Part shown: positions 40,002 to 48,481 of the stretch, piece by piece
Numbering within the stretch: the first letter of the stretch is position 1
Layout: every line of letters starts with the position of its first letter
NCBI GenBank assembly: GCA_018651725.1
Contig: JABIDK010000006.1
Coordinates: 1-48,481 of the forward strand
DNA from: Candidatus Falkowiibacteriota bacterium
Lineage (GTDB): Bacteria > Patescibacteriota > Patescibacteriia > JAACEG01
Length of the DNA: 48,481 bases
Direction: 5' to 3'
Notes under the pieces: model-generated
Told to the model about the DNA's origin: nothing
The model's database searches: none
What the model saw: only the letters and a program-made list of their open reading frames with translations
Position numbers and translations under genes: made by a program

Positions 40002-41555
40002 ATGATTAAGAAAAATAAAAGTTTACCTTTAGTTTTACTTGTTTTGGATGGGTGGGGGATAGCTAAGCCAAGCAAAGGAAATGCAGTTACGCTTGCTAAG
40101 ACCCCTGTTTTTGATGAGTTGAAAAAGAAGTATCCTTTTACTAAACTATGCGCTCATGGTGATTGTGTTGGCTTGCCTGATAATCAAGACGGAAATTCTG
40201 AGGCCGGGCATATGAATATTGGAGCCGGGAGAGTCGTAGAGCAGGATTCTATTTATATTGCTAAAAGTATTAGTGATGGAACTTTTTTCAATAACCCGGT
40301 TTTAAGACAGGCAATAAAGCATGTCAGAAAGAATAAATCCAAATTGCATATCATGGGCTTGCTTTCCAGTGGAGAAAGCGCTCATTCAAGTCCGGATCAT
40401 TTAGAGGCACTTTTAACGTTCGTTTATTTAAAAAAAGTTAACACATCTTTACATTTTTTTACCGATGGGCGAGACAGTCATCAATATTTAGCGATAAAGT
40501 TACTTGAGAAAATAAAATTTTATTTAAGAGAAGGTCAAGAGATAGCTACTTTGATAGGGAGATTTTATGCAATGGACAGAAAAAAGAAATGGGAAAGAAC
40601 AAGGCTTGCCTATGAAGCATTAACAGAGGGGAAAGGTCTTAAATTTAATGATCCTGTTGAGGCAATCACAGCCAGTTATAACAAAAACGAGAGTGATGAA
40701 TTTATAAAACCAAGTATTATCACTAAAAAGGGGAAAAAAGGAAAACAACCTGTTTCTATAATAAACGATAACGACGCTATTATTTTTTATAACTTAAGGT
40801 CGGATAGAGCTAGGCAACTGGCTAAGGTTTTTGTCCAAGATAACTTTGTTGGATTTAAAAGAAAAAAAGTTTTAAAAAATATTTTTTTTACAGCTATGAC
40901 TGATTTTGGACCTGATCTTTCCGGAATAACAACTGCTTTTCCAAGTCGTGATTTAAAAGGAACACTGCCAATGGCTCTTCGTGAGTTTAATCAACTCTAT
41001 TTATCTGAGAGCGAAAAATATGCCCATATAACTTATTTTTTTAACGGAGGATACGATAAGCCGATTGTTGGTGAAATAAGGCATTCTATTCCCTCGCCCG
41101 ATGTCTTAAGCTATAGCGAGATACCAGAGATGAAAGTTTATGATTTAACAAAGAAAGTAGAAAAAGAATTGTCTAAAAATGATATTATAGTTTGTAATTT
41201 TGCTAACGCCGACATGGTGGGGCATACCGGAAATTTGGAAGCATGTATTAAGGCGGTTGAGTCGGTTGATAGATCGATCAAAAAAGTAAAGAAGAAAGTT
41301 TTAGATTTAAATGGAACCTTGGTCATTACTGCTGATCATGGAAACGCTGAGGAAATGATTGACTTAGAAACAGGAGAAATCAATACAGCGCATACTAAGA
41401 ATTCGGTTCCATTTATAATCATAAGCGGGGCAAGAAAAAATATAAAATTAAAAAATAAAGGCGTTTTAGGAGATATCGCCCCAACGATTTTAGATATCTT
41501 AGATATTGAAAAACCAATTGAAATGACAGGGAAGAGTTTAATTAAAAAAACATAA
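40002..41555 (+). CDS. gpmI: 2,3-bisphosphoglycerate-independent phosphoglycerate mutase, first of two tandem copies
   Basis: A 517-aa metal-dependent mutase of the alkaline phosphatase superfamily. LVLDGWG starts the phosphatase domain, and the phospho-Ser is Ser66 in NSEAGHMNIGAGR. The transferase domain has FFTDGRDSHQ and GRFYAMDRKKKWERT. The second metal site is in NFANADMVGHTGN and ADHGNAEEM. Differences from its neighbour and the family norm: YNLRSDRARQ instead of the usual RPDRAR, EAGHM instead of EVGHL, and an insertion KKGKKGKQ before ISIINDND. These changes suggest a divergent paralogue that is probably still active. No SD is visible, and the repeat at 39967 ends just before the ATG. 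Confidence 0.92.
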   Translation: MIKKNKSLPLVLLVLDGWGIAKPSKGNAVTLAKTPVFDELKKKYPFTKLCAHGDCVGLPDNQDGNSEAGHMNIGAGRVVEQDSIYIAKSISDGTFFNNPVLRQAIKHVRKNKSKLHIMGLLSSGESAHSSPDHLEALLTFVYLKKVNTSLHFFTDGRDSHQYLAIKLLEKIKFYLREGQEIATLIGRFYAMDRKKKWERTRLAYEALTEGKGLKFNDPVEAITASYNKNESDEFIKPSIITKKGKKGKQPVSIINDNDAIIFYNLRSDRARQLAKVFVQDNFVGFKRKKVLKNIFFTAMTDFGPDLSGITTAFPSRDLKGTLPMALREFNQLYLSESEKYAHITYFFNGGYDKPIVGEIRHSIPSPDVLSYSEIPEMKVYDLTKKVEKELSKNDIIVCNFANADMVGHTGNLEACIKAVESVDRSIKKVKKKVLDLNGTLVITADHGNAEEMIDLETGEINTAHTKNSVPFIIISGARKNIKLKNKGVLGDIAPTILDILDIEKPIEMTGKSLIKKT

Positions 41556-41562
41556 AAATAAA

Positions 41563-41578
41563 TCCGCCAGCTGGCGGA
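41563..41578. repeat. Perfect 16-bp GC-rich palindrome between the gpmI copies
   Basis: TCCGCCAGCTGGCGGA is fully self-complementary and stands out in an A-rich spacer. I recall the same palindrome as a frequent intergenic repeat in some Patescibacteria, but cannot check that here. Confidence 0.8.
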
Positions 41579-41591
41579 CAAAAAAACAAAC

Positions 41592-43172
41592 ATGAAACCT
41601 ACAGTACTTATAATTTTAGATGGCTGGGGAGTGGCTCCGCCGTCTTCGGGAAATGCGATTACTCAGGCAGACCCGAAATTTTTTAATAAACTTACACACG
41701 ACTTTCCAACCGGACTTTTACAGGCTTCCGGCGAAGCGGTTGGTTTGGGCTGGGGAGAAATGGGAAATTCTGAAGTGGGACATTTGAATATTGGCGCAGG
41801 AAAAATTGTTTATCAAAGTATGATGAAAATCACAAAAGCTTTTGAAGAAGGTTCAGCGTATAAAAACGAGGCTCTACTTTCAGCATTTCAGCATGTTAAA
41901 AAAAATAAAACAAAGCTTCACTTATTAGGACTTGTCTCTGACGGAGGAATACATAGTTCTATAGGTCATTTATACGGAGTGCTGGAAATGGCTCGCAAAC
42001 AAGAAATTAAGGAAGTTTATGTGCATTGTTTTTTAGACGGAAGAGACACTAAATATAATGACGCCATTAATATGGTTTCCAGGCTTAATAATAAAATGAA
42101 AAGCATTAATACGGGCAAAATCGCCACTTTGTCGGGAAGGTTTTACGCAATGGATAGGGATAATTATTGGGAGCGTATTGAAAAATCTTATATGGCGATG
42201 ACTGAAGGTAAGGCGGACCGTTATTTTGAAAACCCGATAGAAGCTATTGAAAAATCTTATAAGGAAAATAATTTTGATGAAGAATTTATCCCTGCGGTAA
42301 TAACGGATAAAGACAAGAAACCTATAACAAAAATAGAGCAAAATGATGCAATAATATTTTTTAATTTTAGGCCGGATAGAGCTAGAGAAATGACAAAAGC
42401 TTTTGTTATGCCTTCTTTTGAAAAATTTTCTCGGCCAAAATATATTAAAAATTTAAAATTTGTAACTTTTACTGAGTATGAAAAAAATCTTCCTGTTAAG
42501 ATAGCTTTTCCAAGAGAAGAAATCGCTAATCCTTTAGCTAAAATTATAAGTAGTCGAGAGTTAAAGCAACTTCATATTGCTGAAACTGAAAAATACGCTC
42601 ATGCAACTTATTTTTTTAACGGCGGTAAAGAGGATCCTTACCCTGGCGAGGATAATGTTATTATTCCATCGCCAAGAGTGCCGAGCTACAGTAAAGTCCC
42701 TGAAATGTCAGCGAAATTACTGACAAAAAGAGTAGTTGAGGAAATAATGAAAGATACTTATGATTTTATAATTATTAATTTTGCCAACGCCGATATGGTG
42801 GGGCATACCGGGAACCTGGAAGCTACTGTAAAAGCAGTAAAAGCAGTGGATAGCGCTTTAAAAGAAATTGTTGAACTTACTTTGATTAAAGACGGGGCAG
42901 TACTTATCACAGCCGATCATGGTAATGCCGAAGATTTAATTAACGAACGAATTGGAGAAATAGAAAAAGAACACACCGTTAACCCGGTTCCGTTGATAGT
43001 AATTAAAAAAGATTTTCATAAACAAAAAATAGGAATTTTAAGCCCTCTTCCGGATGGCCAAGATTTAAGTTCTCTTCGCCCGTCAGGAGTATTGGCTGAC
43101 ATAGCCCCAACGATTTTAAAAATTATGAACATCCCAAAACATAAAGATATGCAGGGAATAGCCTTGATTTAA
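41592..43172 (+). CDS. gpmI: 2,3-bisphosphoglycerate-independent phosphoglycerate mutase, second tandem copy
   Basis: A 526-aa paralogue of the preceding gene, closer to the standard family. It has LIILDGWGVAPPS, Ser60 in NSEVGHLNIGAGK, HCFLDGRDTKYND, GRFYAMDRDNYWERI, NFRPDRAREM, EKYAHATYFFNGGKEDP, NFANADMVGHTGN and ADHGNAEDL. Every catalytic position I know is canonical, so this is the likely housekeeping enzyme. A short extra segment (SPLPDGQDLSSLRPSG) is inserted before the last motif and looks like in-frame low-complexity gain. It is separated from the first copy by 36 bases holding a palindrome. The strong bidirectional terminator at 43198 ends the operon. Confidence 0.96.
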   Translation: MKPTVLIILDGWGVAPPSSGNAITQADPKFFNKLTHDFPTGLLQASGEAVGLGWGEMGNSEVGHLNIGAGKIVYQSMMKITKAFEEGSAYKNEALLSAFQHVKKNKTKLHLLGLVSDGGIHSSIGHLYGVLEMARKQEIKEVYVHCFLDGRDTKYNDAINMVSRLNNKMKSINTGKIATLSGRFYAMDRDNYWERIEKSYMAMTEGKADRYFENPIEAIEKSYKENNFDEEFIPAVITDKDKKPITKIEQNDAIIFFNFRPDRAREMTKAFVMPSFEKFSRPKYIKNLKFVTFTEYEKNLPVKIAFPREEIANPLAKIISSRELKQLHIAETEKYAHATYFFNGGKEDPYPGEDNVIIPSPRVPSYSKVPEMSAKLLTKRVVEEIMKDTYDFIIINFANADMVGHTGNLEATVKAVKAVDSALKEIVELTLIKDGAVLITADHGNAEDLINERIGEIEKEHTVNPVPLIVIKKDFHKQKIGILSPLPDGQDLSSLRPSGVLADIAPTILKIMNIPKHKDMQGIALI

Positions 43173-43197
43173 TTTCATTAACTTTATTAGCTCTTAT

Positions 43198-43236
43198 ATT
43201 TTAAAAACAAGGATAAATTATCCTTGTTTTTAAAAT
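43198..43236. terminator. Bidirectional terminator between gpmI and the PAP2-like gene
   Basis: Nineteen-base arms (ATTTTAAAAACAAGGATAA and its complement) are separated by one base, with an A tract on one side and a T tract on the other, so it works on both strands for the convergent genes. Confidence 0.88.
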
Positions 43237-43263
43237 TCCAAGAAACTGATAAAGCTGATTATT

Positions 43264-43680
43264 TTATAAAATTAAAAATTTTATAATCAGAGTCGCTGTT
43301 ATTCCGAAGAGGAAACCGGCTATTACTTCTTTTGGTTTATGACCTACGCGCGTGTTAAGGGGTGGAATTGAGATATCTTTTCCTTTAACAATTTTTTTAA
43401 TAGCTTGAGAGTGACGAGAGACTTCTTGGCGAAGCCCTAAAGCGTCTCTGATTACAACAACGGCCAAAATAAACCAAATAGCGAAAGATGTTGAGTCAAG
43501 CCCATCTTTTATAGCAATAAGTATTCCAAGCGAAGTGATAAATGCGGTATGAGTAGAGGGCATTCCCCCGTAGGTATTATAAATATTTGTTAAATCAAAA
43601 TTCCCCTTAATGCCATCGGTCAGCAATTTAAGGGCTTGAGATAAAAAAATTATAACAATAGGAATAATTACAAGTTCCAT
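43264..43680 (-). CDS. Divergent PAP2-family membrane protein (DUF212/YuiD-like)
   Basis: A 138-aa integral membrane protein with about four helices. The family signature is complete: YGGMPSTHTAFITSLG, VIRDALGLRQEVSRHSQ and NTRVGHKPKEVIAGFLFGI. Members are related to PAP2 acid phosphatases and haloperoxidases by these Ser-His, Arg and His-Lys motifs, and are suspected lipid phosphatases. A role in recycling undecaprenyl pyrophosphate would fit the mraY and sugar transferase genes here but is not shown. TGGTATAAT (an extended -10 on the minus strand at 43706-43714) lies 26 bases before the start. Confidence 0.88.
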   Translation of the reverse strand: MELVIIPIVIIFLSQALKLLTDGIKGNFDLTNIYNTYGGMPSTHTAFITSLGILIAIKDGLDSTSFAIWFILAVVVIRDALGLRQEVSRHSQAIKKIVKGKDISIPPLNTRVGHKPKEVIAGFLFGITATLIIKFLIL

Positions 43681-43754
43681 ATAATGTATATTATGTAATA
43701 AGTTTATTATACCATTAAATTGTAAAAAGATCTACTACAGGACTCTCATCAAAC

Positions 43755-43786
43755 AAAAAACAGGCTAAAATTTAGCCTGTTTTTTT
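43755..43786 (-). terminator. Terminator of the cold-shock gene
   Basis: AAAAAACAGGCTAAA pairs with TTTAGCCTGTTTTTT around a single base (in practice a small loop). Read on the minus strand it ends in a T run 13 bases after the csp stop. It is nearly symmetric and could also work on the plus strand. Confidence 0.85.
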
Positions 43787-43798
43787 ATAAAAAAGTTA

Positions 43799-43996
43799 TT
43801 AAGCTTTTTTAACGTTGATTGCTGCGCTACCTTTTGGGGTTTCTTCAGTTTCAAATGTAACTGCGTCACCTTCATTTAGCTCGCTGAAATCAACTCCGTC
43901 TAAGTTATTGGCGTGAAAAAATAAATCGTCACCACCATCTTGACTAATAAAACCGAAGTTTTTGTCAGTCATCAACTTTTTGATGTTTCCTTGCAT
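43799..43996 (-). CDS. csp: Cold-shock domain protein (CspA-like)
   Basis: A 65-aa single-domain nucleic acid chaperone. RNP1 is KNFGFISQDG (normally KGFGFI) and RNP2 is DDLFFHANNL. The conserved tail GDAVTFETEETPKGSAAINVKKA is typical. It would bind single-stranded RNA and relieve structure at low temperature or stress. The gene is its own transcript, with an extended promoter, a short leader of about 30 nt and a strong terminator. The leader is too short for the long 5' UTR thermosensor of E. coli cspA. Confidence 0.95.
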   Translation of the reverse strand: MQGNIKKLMTDKNFGFISQDGGDDLFFHANNLDGVDFSELNEGDAVTFETEETPKGSAAINVKKA

Positions 43997-44033
43997 AAAA
44001 ATGTAAAGATAAAGTTAATTAATTAATGATTTA

Positions 44034-44062
44034 ATACTAACATAAAAATTAATCTTTGTCAA
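44034..44062 (-). promoter_or_regulatory. csp promoter (minus strand)
   Basis: On the minus strand, TTGACA and TAGTAT lie 17 bases apart, with TGT before the -10. It overlaps the 3' end of typA. Confidence 0.75.
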
Positions 44063-45849
44063 TTGTTTCTTCTTTTCTTGATCCTTTCTGTTTCTTTTAG
44101 CAGTTGTTTTCGTAATCTGATATTGTCTGGAGTTATCTCTAAATACTCATCTTCTTTCATTATACTCATCCCGGTTTCCAAAGTTAAGTCTATTGGCGTG
44201 GTTAGTCTTATGGCTTCGTCTGCTCCGGACGATCTCATATTGGTAAGTTGTTTTCCTTTAATTGGGTTTACTGCCATATCATCGCCCTTAGACACATTGC
44301 CAATAACCATACCTTCGTAAACTTCAGTATTAGCTTTAATATATAGTTCACCGCGTTCTTGTAAATTAAAAAGTGAAAAACCAAGTGCTTTTCCTGTTAC
44401 CATGGATGCCATTGAACCAACGCTGTGTTTTTCTATCTCGCCAACATGGGGTTTAAAACCGATTACCCTGGTATATAAGATTCCTTCTCCGCGAGTATCA
44501 ACAACAAACTCATTTTTATATCCAAGCAGTCCGCGAGTTGGTATTTCAAAGATAATTTTAGTGTTGCCGTGTTCAGGCACCATTTCTATTAAGTTTCCGC
44601 GCCTGGAGTTAAGTTTTTTAATAACTGTTCCTGACATTTCTTCTGGAACATTTATAGTAACTTCTTCAAATGGCTCTACTTTTTGGCCATCCTCTTCTTT
44701 AATAATTACATGTGGTTGAGAAATCTGCATTTCGTACCCTTCACGTCTCATATTTTCAAGTAAAATAGCAATATGCATTTCTCCGCGACCGTAAATTTTA
44801 TAGTGATCGATTGCGGAAAAATTAATTTTTAAACCAACATTCATTTCTAGTTCTTTTTCCAATCTTTCTTTTAGCTGGCTATTGGTAACAAATTTCCCGT
44901 CGCGTCCGGCAAAAGGGGAGTTGTTAACTAAAAAGTTCAAAGAGATAGTTGGCTCGTCGATGTTAATTGCCGGCAATGCTTCTTGCTCGTTATTTTCGCA
45001 GATTGTTTCTCCGATATAAATATTTGGCAAACCGGAGGTCATAATAATGTCTCCAGCTGATGCTTCTTTTACTTCTTTTCTTTCTACGCCCTCAAAGCTG
45101 AATAATTTTGTAATTTTTCCCTCACGAGTATCACCCAAGGTATTTTTTATAATTACTTTTTGTCCTTCTTTGATTTTTCCTTCATATATTCTACTGATAG
45201 CTAAACGCCCTAAAAAATTATCGTAACCTAAATTAAACGGCTGAACACTAAGCGGTTTTTTTTCTTTTTCTTCGCTTGAAGCAATTGAAACTTGAGCAAT
45301 AATTGTGTCCAATAAAGGAGTCAAATCTTTTGAGTCGTCATCAATATTTATTTTAGCAACTCCTTCTTTAGCAATTGCGTAAACAGTTGCAAAACCTAAC
45401 TGCTCATCGTTTGCTCCAAGATCCATAAAAAGCTCAAAAACCATTTCATGTACATTGTCCGGGTCAGCAGCTGGTTTATCGATTTTATTTATAATAACAA
45501 TCGGTTTAAGACCAAGGTCAAGAGATTTCTTTAAAACAAATTTTGTCTGCGGCATTGGTCCTTCTTGAGCATCAACCACAAGCAAAACAGAGTCAATTGA
45601 TCGTAAGACTCGTTCAACTTCTGAACCAAAGTCAGCATGCCCCGGAGTGTCCACTATATTTATTTTAGTGTCTTTATAGTAAACTGAAGTGTTTTTAGAG
45701 TAAATTGTAATGCCTCGCTCTTGTTCTAAGGCGTTGCTATCCATGCTAACACCTTCTTTAACCATTTTGGTTTGTTGCATCAGAGCATCGGTTAGGGTTG
45801 TTTTACCATGGTCAACATGAGCAATAATAGCAATATTTCGAATTTCCAT
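44059..45849 (-). CDS. typA: Ribosome-associated GTPase TypA/BipA
   Basis: A 596-aa translational GTPase that helps 50S assembly and stress adaptation. G1 is [15 protein letters not shown]3 is [13 protein letters not shown] and G4 is [13 protein letters not shown]. The following domains have the EF-G-like layout: domain II ([13 protein letters not shown]), domain III ([13 protein letters not shown]), domain V (SRRGNLIEM) and the TypA-specific C-terminal domain ([21 protein letters not shown]). The length is normal. It is followed by csp, whose promoter is inside its last codons. Confidence 0.96.
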   Translation of the reverse strand: MEIRNIAIIAHVDHGKTTLTDALMQQTKMVKEGVSMDSNALEQERGITIYSKNTSVYYKDTKINIVDTPGHADFGSEVERVLRSIDSVLLVVDAQEGPMPQTKFVLKKSLDLGLKPIVIINKIDKPAADPDNVHEMVFELFMDLGANDEQLGFATVYAIAKEGVAKINIDDDSKDLTPLLDTIIAQVSIASSEEKEKKPLSVQPFNLGYDNFLGRLAISRIYEGKIKEGQKVIIKNTLGDTREGKITKLFSFEGVERKEVKEASAGDIIMTSGLPNIYIGETICENNEQEALPAINIDEPTISLNFLVNNSPFAGRDGKFVTNSQLKERLEKELEMNVGLKINFSAIDHYKIYGRGEMHIAILLENMRREGYEMQISQPHVIIKEEDGQKVEPFEEVTINVPEEMSGTVIKKLNSRRGNLIEMVPEHGNTKIIFEIPTRGLLGYKNEFVVDTRGEGILYTRVIGFKPHVGEIEKHSVGSMASMVTGKALGFSLFNLQERGELYIKANTEVYEGMVIGNVSKGDDMAVNPIKGKQLTNMRSSGADEAIRLTTPIDLTLETGMSIMKEDEYLEITPDNIRLRKQLLKETERIKKRRNN

Positions 45850-45907
45850 ATTATATATTAAGGTAAATTAAAAGCCGCCCCCCTTGAGCGGTTGTTACAT
45901 TTAGTTA

Positions 45908-45936
45908 ACTATAGCATAAGCCAATTTTAAAGTCAA
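45908..45936 (-). promoter_or_regulatory. typA promoter (minus strand)
   Basis: On the minus strand TTGACT and TATAGT lie 17 bases apart, with TGC directly before the -10. The predicted start is about 52 bases before the typA ATG. A weak GC-rich stem (CCGC/GCGG, about 45880-45895) lies in the leader. Confidence 0.75.
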
Positions 45937-45938
45937 TG

Positions 45939-46211
45939 TTATTTCCTTATTACCCCTAGTTGCCCTTGATTTACTTTGTTTACATATTTACCGTTAACTT
46001 TTTGAATGGTGGCTATTCGATTTTTACAAGCAGGGCAAAAAACATCGGTTCCAATCGGAGAGGTGTCATCAAAAAATAAACCTGTAAAATCCTTAGCGAT
46101 TCTATCTCGATGGATTTTCCTAAGCCTACCAGGACCTTTTTTACGATATTTAACCAATTTTTCCCCGCACTCACAGTAAACAGTCCATATTTTGTATTGT
46201 TTGGTGTTCAT
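45939..46211 (-). CDS. Zinc-ribbon protein of unknown function
   Basis: A 90-aa basic protein with a four-Cys zinc site: VYCECGEKL near the N-terminus and FCPACKNRI about 40 residues later. Between them is a highly basic stretch (KYRKKGPGRLRKIHRDRI) that could bind RNA or DNA. No family name is certain. A TGCTATAAT extended -10 on the minus strand (46219-46227) puts the start one base before the ATG, so its mRNA is predicted to be leaderless. It is divergent from secA and upstream of typA. Confidence 0.75.
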   Translation of the reverse strand: MNTKQYKIWTVYCECGEKLVKYRKKGPGRLRKIHRDRIAKDFTGLFFDDTSPIGTDVFCPACKNRIATIQKVNGKYVNKVNQGQLGVIRK

Positions 46212-46218
46212 AAAAGTA

Positions 46219-46227
46219 ATTATAGCA
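46219..46227 (-). promoter_or_regulatory. Extended -10 for the zinc-ribbon gene (minus strand)
   Basis: TGCTATAAT on the minus strand, with its 3' end eight bases before the ATG at 46211. No matching -35 is seen. Confidence 0.6.
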
Positions 46228-46243
46228 TATTATTAAAATAGGG

Positions 46244-46272
46244 TTTACAAAAATAGATTTTAAGAGTAGTAT
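46244..46272 (+). promoter_or_regulatory. secA promoter
   Basis: TTTACA and TAGTAT lie 17 bases apart, predicting a leader of about 30 nt before the secA ATG at 46309. Confidence 0.55.
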
Positions 46273-46308
46273 ATTAACTATTAAACAAATAACTAATAAC
46301 AATTATTT

Positions 46309-48481
46309 ATGTTTTTATTTGATAAATTTTTTAAGGACCCGAATATAAAGGTTATAGATAAGTTAATGCCTCTGGTAGAAGAGATTAATTCTTTTGAGAG
46401 TGAAATCAAGAAATTATCAGACACTGACCTGAAAGGGAAAACAAAACATTTTCAAGAAAAATTAAAAAAAGCTAAAGATAGAGACGAAGAAAAAAGAATT
46501 TTGGATGAAATATTGCCAAAAGCTTTTGCTATTGTCAGAGAAGCTGCTAAAAGAACTTTAGGGCAAAGACATTATGATGTTCAGCTTATTGGTGGAGTTA
46601 TTTTACATAGAGGAGAAATTGCAGAGATGAAGACCGGTGAGGGTAAAACTTTAACCGCGACTTTGCCGATTTATCTTAATGCTTTAACCGGACGCGGAGT
46701 GCATGTTATTACAGTTAACGATTACTTATCCCAAAGAGACGCCGAGTGGATGGGGCAGATCTATGATTTTTTAGGACTGTCTGTTGGGTGTATTGTTCAT
46801 GACAAGGCATTTTCATCTTTTGCTGAAGATAAAGAAAATAAATCTTTTGATTTGCAAGAAGTTCCAAGAAAAAAGGCTTATGAAGCTGATATTTTGTACG
46901 GAACAAATAATGAATTTGGATTTGATTATCTGCGTGATAATATGGCACAAAGTTTAGAGTTGATGGCTCAGCGTGAGTTAAACTATGCGATTATCGATGA
47001 AATCGACAGTATTTTAATCGATGAAGCCAGAACTCCATTAATAATTTCTGCTCCGGCCGGAGAGTCAACAAAAAAATACTATCAATTTTCAAATTTGGTA
47101 AATAAATTAAAAGAAGATGAAGACTATAATATAGACGAAAAAATGAGAGCCGCCACTTTGACTGAAGAGGGTATCAGTAAAATGGAAAAATGGATGGGGG
47201 TAGATAATATCTATACAGCCGGGGGAATTCGTGATGTTCATCATATTGAACAGGCTTTAAAAGCGAATACTTTATTTAAACGCGATAAAGATTATGTTGT
47301 CAAAGACAATGAAATTGTGATCGTTGACGAATTTACCGGTCGACTAATGTTTGGCAGACGATACTCCGAAGGATTGCATCAAGCAATTGAGGCCAAGGAA
47401 AATGTAGAAATTCGCCAAGAAAGTATAACCTTGGCAACAGTTACTTTTCAAAATTATTTTAGGCTTTACAATAAACTTTCCGGAATGACAGGAACAGCCA
47501 TGACCGAAGCCGAAGAATTCAGTAAAATTTACAGCTTGGACGTGACAGAGATACCGACAAATAATCCTCCTCAAAGAGCTGATATGCCGGATAGAATTTA
47601 TAAAAACGAAACAGGTAAATTCAACGCTACAATAGAAGAGATTAAGGAAAAGAACGCTAAAGGACAACCTGTCTTAGTTGGTACTATTTCAATTGAAAAA
47701 AATGAGCTTTTAGGTCAGATGTTAGGAAGAGAAGGTATAAAATATGAACTTCTTAACGCTAAAAATCATGAAGGAGAGGCAAAAATTATTACCGATGCTG
47801 GTTTGCCCGGAGCGGTAACTATCGCCACTAATATGGCCGGTCGTGGTGTTGATATTGTTTTAGGAGGGGCAAAGGAAAGTTTTGATAGTGAGGAAGAGTG
47901 GAAAGAATCTAACAAGAAAGTTGTTGAATCTGGTGGTCTTCATATTATTGGAACTGAACGACACGAATCAAGACGAATTGATAATCAGCTAAGAGGTCGA
48001 GCCGGTCGACAAGGAGACCCGGGATCAACTCAGTTTTTTGTTTCGATGGAAGATGATTTAATGAGAATTTTCGGGGGTGGAAAAATGATAGCGATTATGG
48101 AGAGACTAAACTTCCCGGAAGATTTGCCAATTGAAAATAAATTAATTTCTCGGTCAATTGAACAAGCGCAAAAAAAAGTAGAGGGTAATAACTTTGATAT
48201 TAGAAAACATTTAGTAGAGTACGATGATGTTATTAATAAGCATCGGGAAGTTATTTATAAAAGAAGAAGAAATATTTTAGATAATTACGATAAATTTAAA
48301 GAAGACAAGGTGAATGACGAAGTCAGAGAGGGTAACCTGGGTCAAGAAGGTCAGAAAGATGAATTAAGAGAAGAAACAATAGAAATGATTCAAGGAGAGA
48401 TTGAACAGGTAGTGATGTTTCATACTGCAGCTGACAACACCAGCGACTGGGATATTAAAGAAATTTACGAGGTAGCCAGTA
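46309..48481 (+). CDS. secA: Preprotein translocase ATPase SecA (C-terminal part outside window)
   Basis: The 724 visible residues are the N-terminal part of SecA, the motor that pushes preproteins through SecYEG; the gene runs off the window. Walker A is [14 protein letters not shown], and [15 protein letters not shown] and [15 protein letters not shown] are typical. Walker B is [21 protein letters not shown]. The preprotein-binding domain, [36 protein letters not shown] and the [21 protein letters not shown] region are intact. The extra acidic segment near residues 660-705 (about 48301-48400) looks like an insertion in the helical scaffold. Exported proteins in this window would depend on it. 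The start at 46309 is the ATG nearest the predicted promoter. Confidence 0.97.
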   Translation, partial: MFLFDKFFKDPNIKVIDKLMPLVEEINSFESEIKKLSDTDLKGKTKHFQEKLKKAKDRDEEKRILDEILPKAFAIVREAAKRTLGQRHYDVQLIGGVILHRGEIAEMKTGEGKTLTATLPIYLNALTGRGVHVITVNDYLSQRDAEWMGQIYDFLGLSVGCIVHDKAFSSFAEDKENKSFDLQEVPRKKAYEADILYGTNNEFGFDYLRDNMAQSLELMAQRELNYAIIDEIDSILIDEARTPLIISAPAGESTKKYYQFSNLVNKLKEDEDYNIDEKMRAATLTEEGISKMEKWMGVDNIYTAGGIRDVHHIEQALKANTLFKRDKDYVVKDNEIVIVDEFTGRLMFGRRYSEGLHQAIEAKENVEIRQESITLATVTFQNYFRLYNKLSGMTGTAMTEAEEFSKIYSLDVTEIPTNNPPQRADMPDRIYKNETGKFNATIEEIKEKNAKGQPVLVGTISIEKNELLGQMLGREGIKYELLNAKNHEGEAKIITDAGLPGAVTIATNMAGRGVDIVLGGAKESFDSEEEWKESNKKVVESGGLHIIGTERHESRRIDNQLRGRAGRQGDPGSTQFFVSMEDDLMRIFGGGKMIAIMERLNFPEDLPIENKLISRSIEQAQKKVEGNNFDIRKHLVEYDDVINKHREVIYKRRRNILDNYDKFKEDKVNDEVREGNLGQEGQKDELREETIEMIQGEIEQVVMFHTAADNTSDWDIKEIYEVAS

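Overview
The window reads as a chromosomal segment of a Patescibacteria/CPR bacterium, probably a Parcubacteria-like lineage. It is strongly AT-rich with compact, often overlapping genes. It carries gene types I associate with that group: a DUF5652 membrane protein, a DUF3048 protein, a membrane protein paired with a DUF87/TraG-like ATPase, and very large acidic surface proteins. TGA is used as a normal stop (mtaB, murL-murD, the thioredoxin-like gene), so the SR1/Gracilibacteria code is excluded. Ribosomal protein L9 is present, which argues against the CPR groups reported to lack it. No tRNA, CRISPR array or transposase gene was seen.

Layout. 1-4.8 kb: end of a small exported protein, then a lipoprotein plus a MacA/MacB-like export system. 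4.9-10.1 kb: a DUF87/TraG-like ATPase with its membrane partner, and a UvrD-type helicase. 10.3-16.7 kb: tRNA and protein modification and envelope genes (mtaB, htrA, mnmA, DUF5652, DUF3048, prmC). 16.8-17.3 kb: RNase P RNA interrupted by a 158-bp hairpin element. 17.4-22.4 kb: cell-wall genes, namely a polyprenyl-phosphate sugar transferase, mraY and a MurL-MurD fusion. 22.4-22.86 kb: noncoding region with two perfect DnaA boxes, a short terminated transcription unit and a leader-peptide candidate. 22.9-29.8 kb: surface module (secreted acidic protein, membrane-anchored Ig-like protein, 1068-aa vWA/MopE-type protein, S41 protease). 29.8-33.2 kb: rplI, pyrG, def and small proteins. 33.2-37.4 kb: a two-subunit [FeFe] hydrogenase (NuoF-like subunit plus HydA with full accessory clusters), with a thioredoxin-like protein and two membrane proteins. 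37.4-43.2 kb: lower glycolysis (pgk, eno and two tandem gpmI). 43.3-46.2 kb, minus strand: PAP2-like protein, cold-shock protein, typA, zinc-ribbon protein. 46.3 kb to the end: secA, cut by the window edge.

How it fits together. The glycolytic genes run in one direction directly behind the hydrogenase genes, and the last hydrogenase-linked membrane gene overlaps pgk. This fits a fermentative cell that re-oxidises NADH by making H2. The wall genes imply that L-Glu is added to UDP-MurNAc-L-Ala and then epimerised, both steps by one polypeptide.

Expression signals. Promoters are mostly TTGAC(A/T)-N17 followed by an extended -10 (TGN then TATAWT-like). Most genes have no Shine-Dalgarno sequence and several promoters imply leaderless mRNAs. 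Two small ORFs share an identical strong SD. The most striking observations are the rnpB insertion, the MurL-MurD fusion, the slim hydrogenase, and degenerate 7- and 9-nt tandem repeats that occur between genes and also in frame inside mnmA, prmC and eno.
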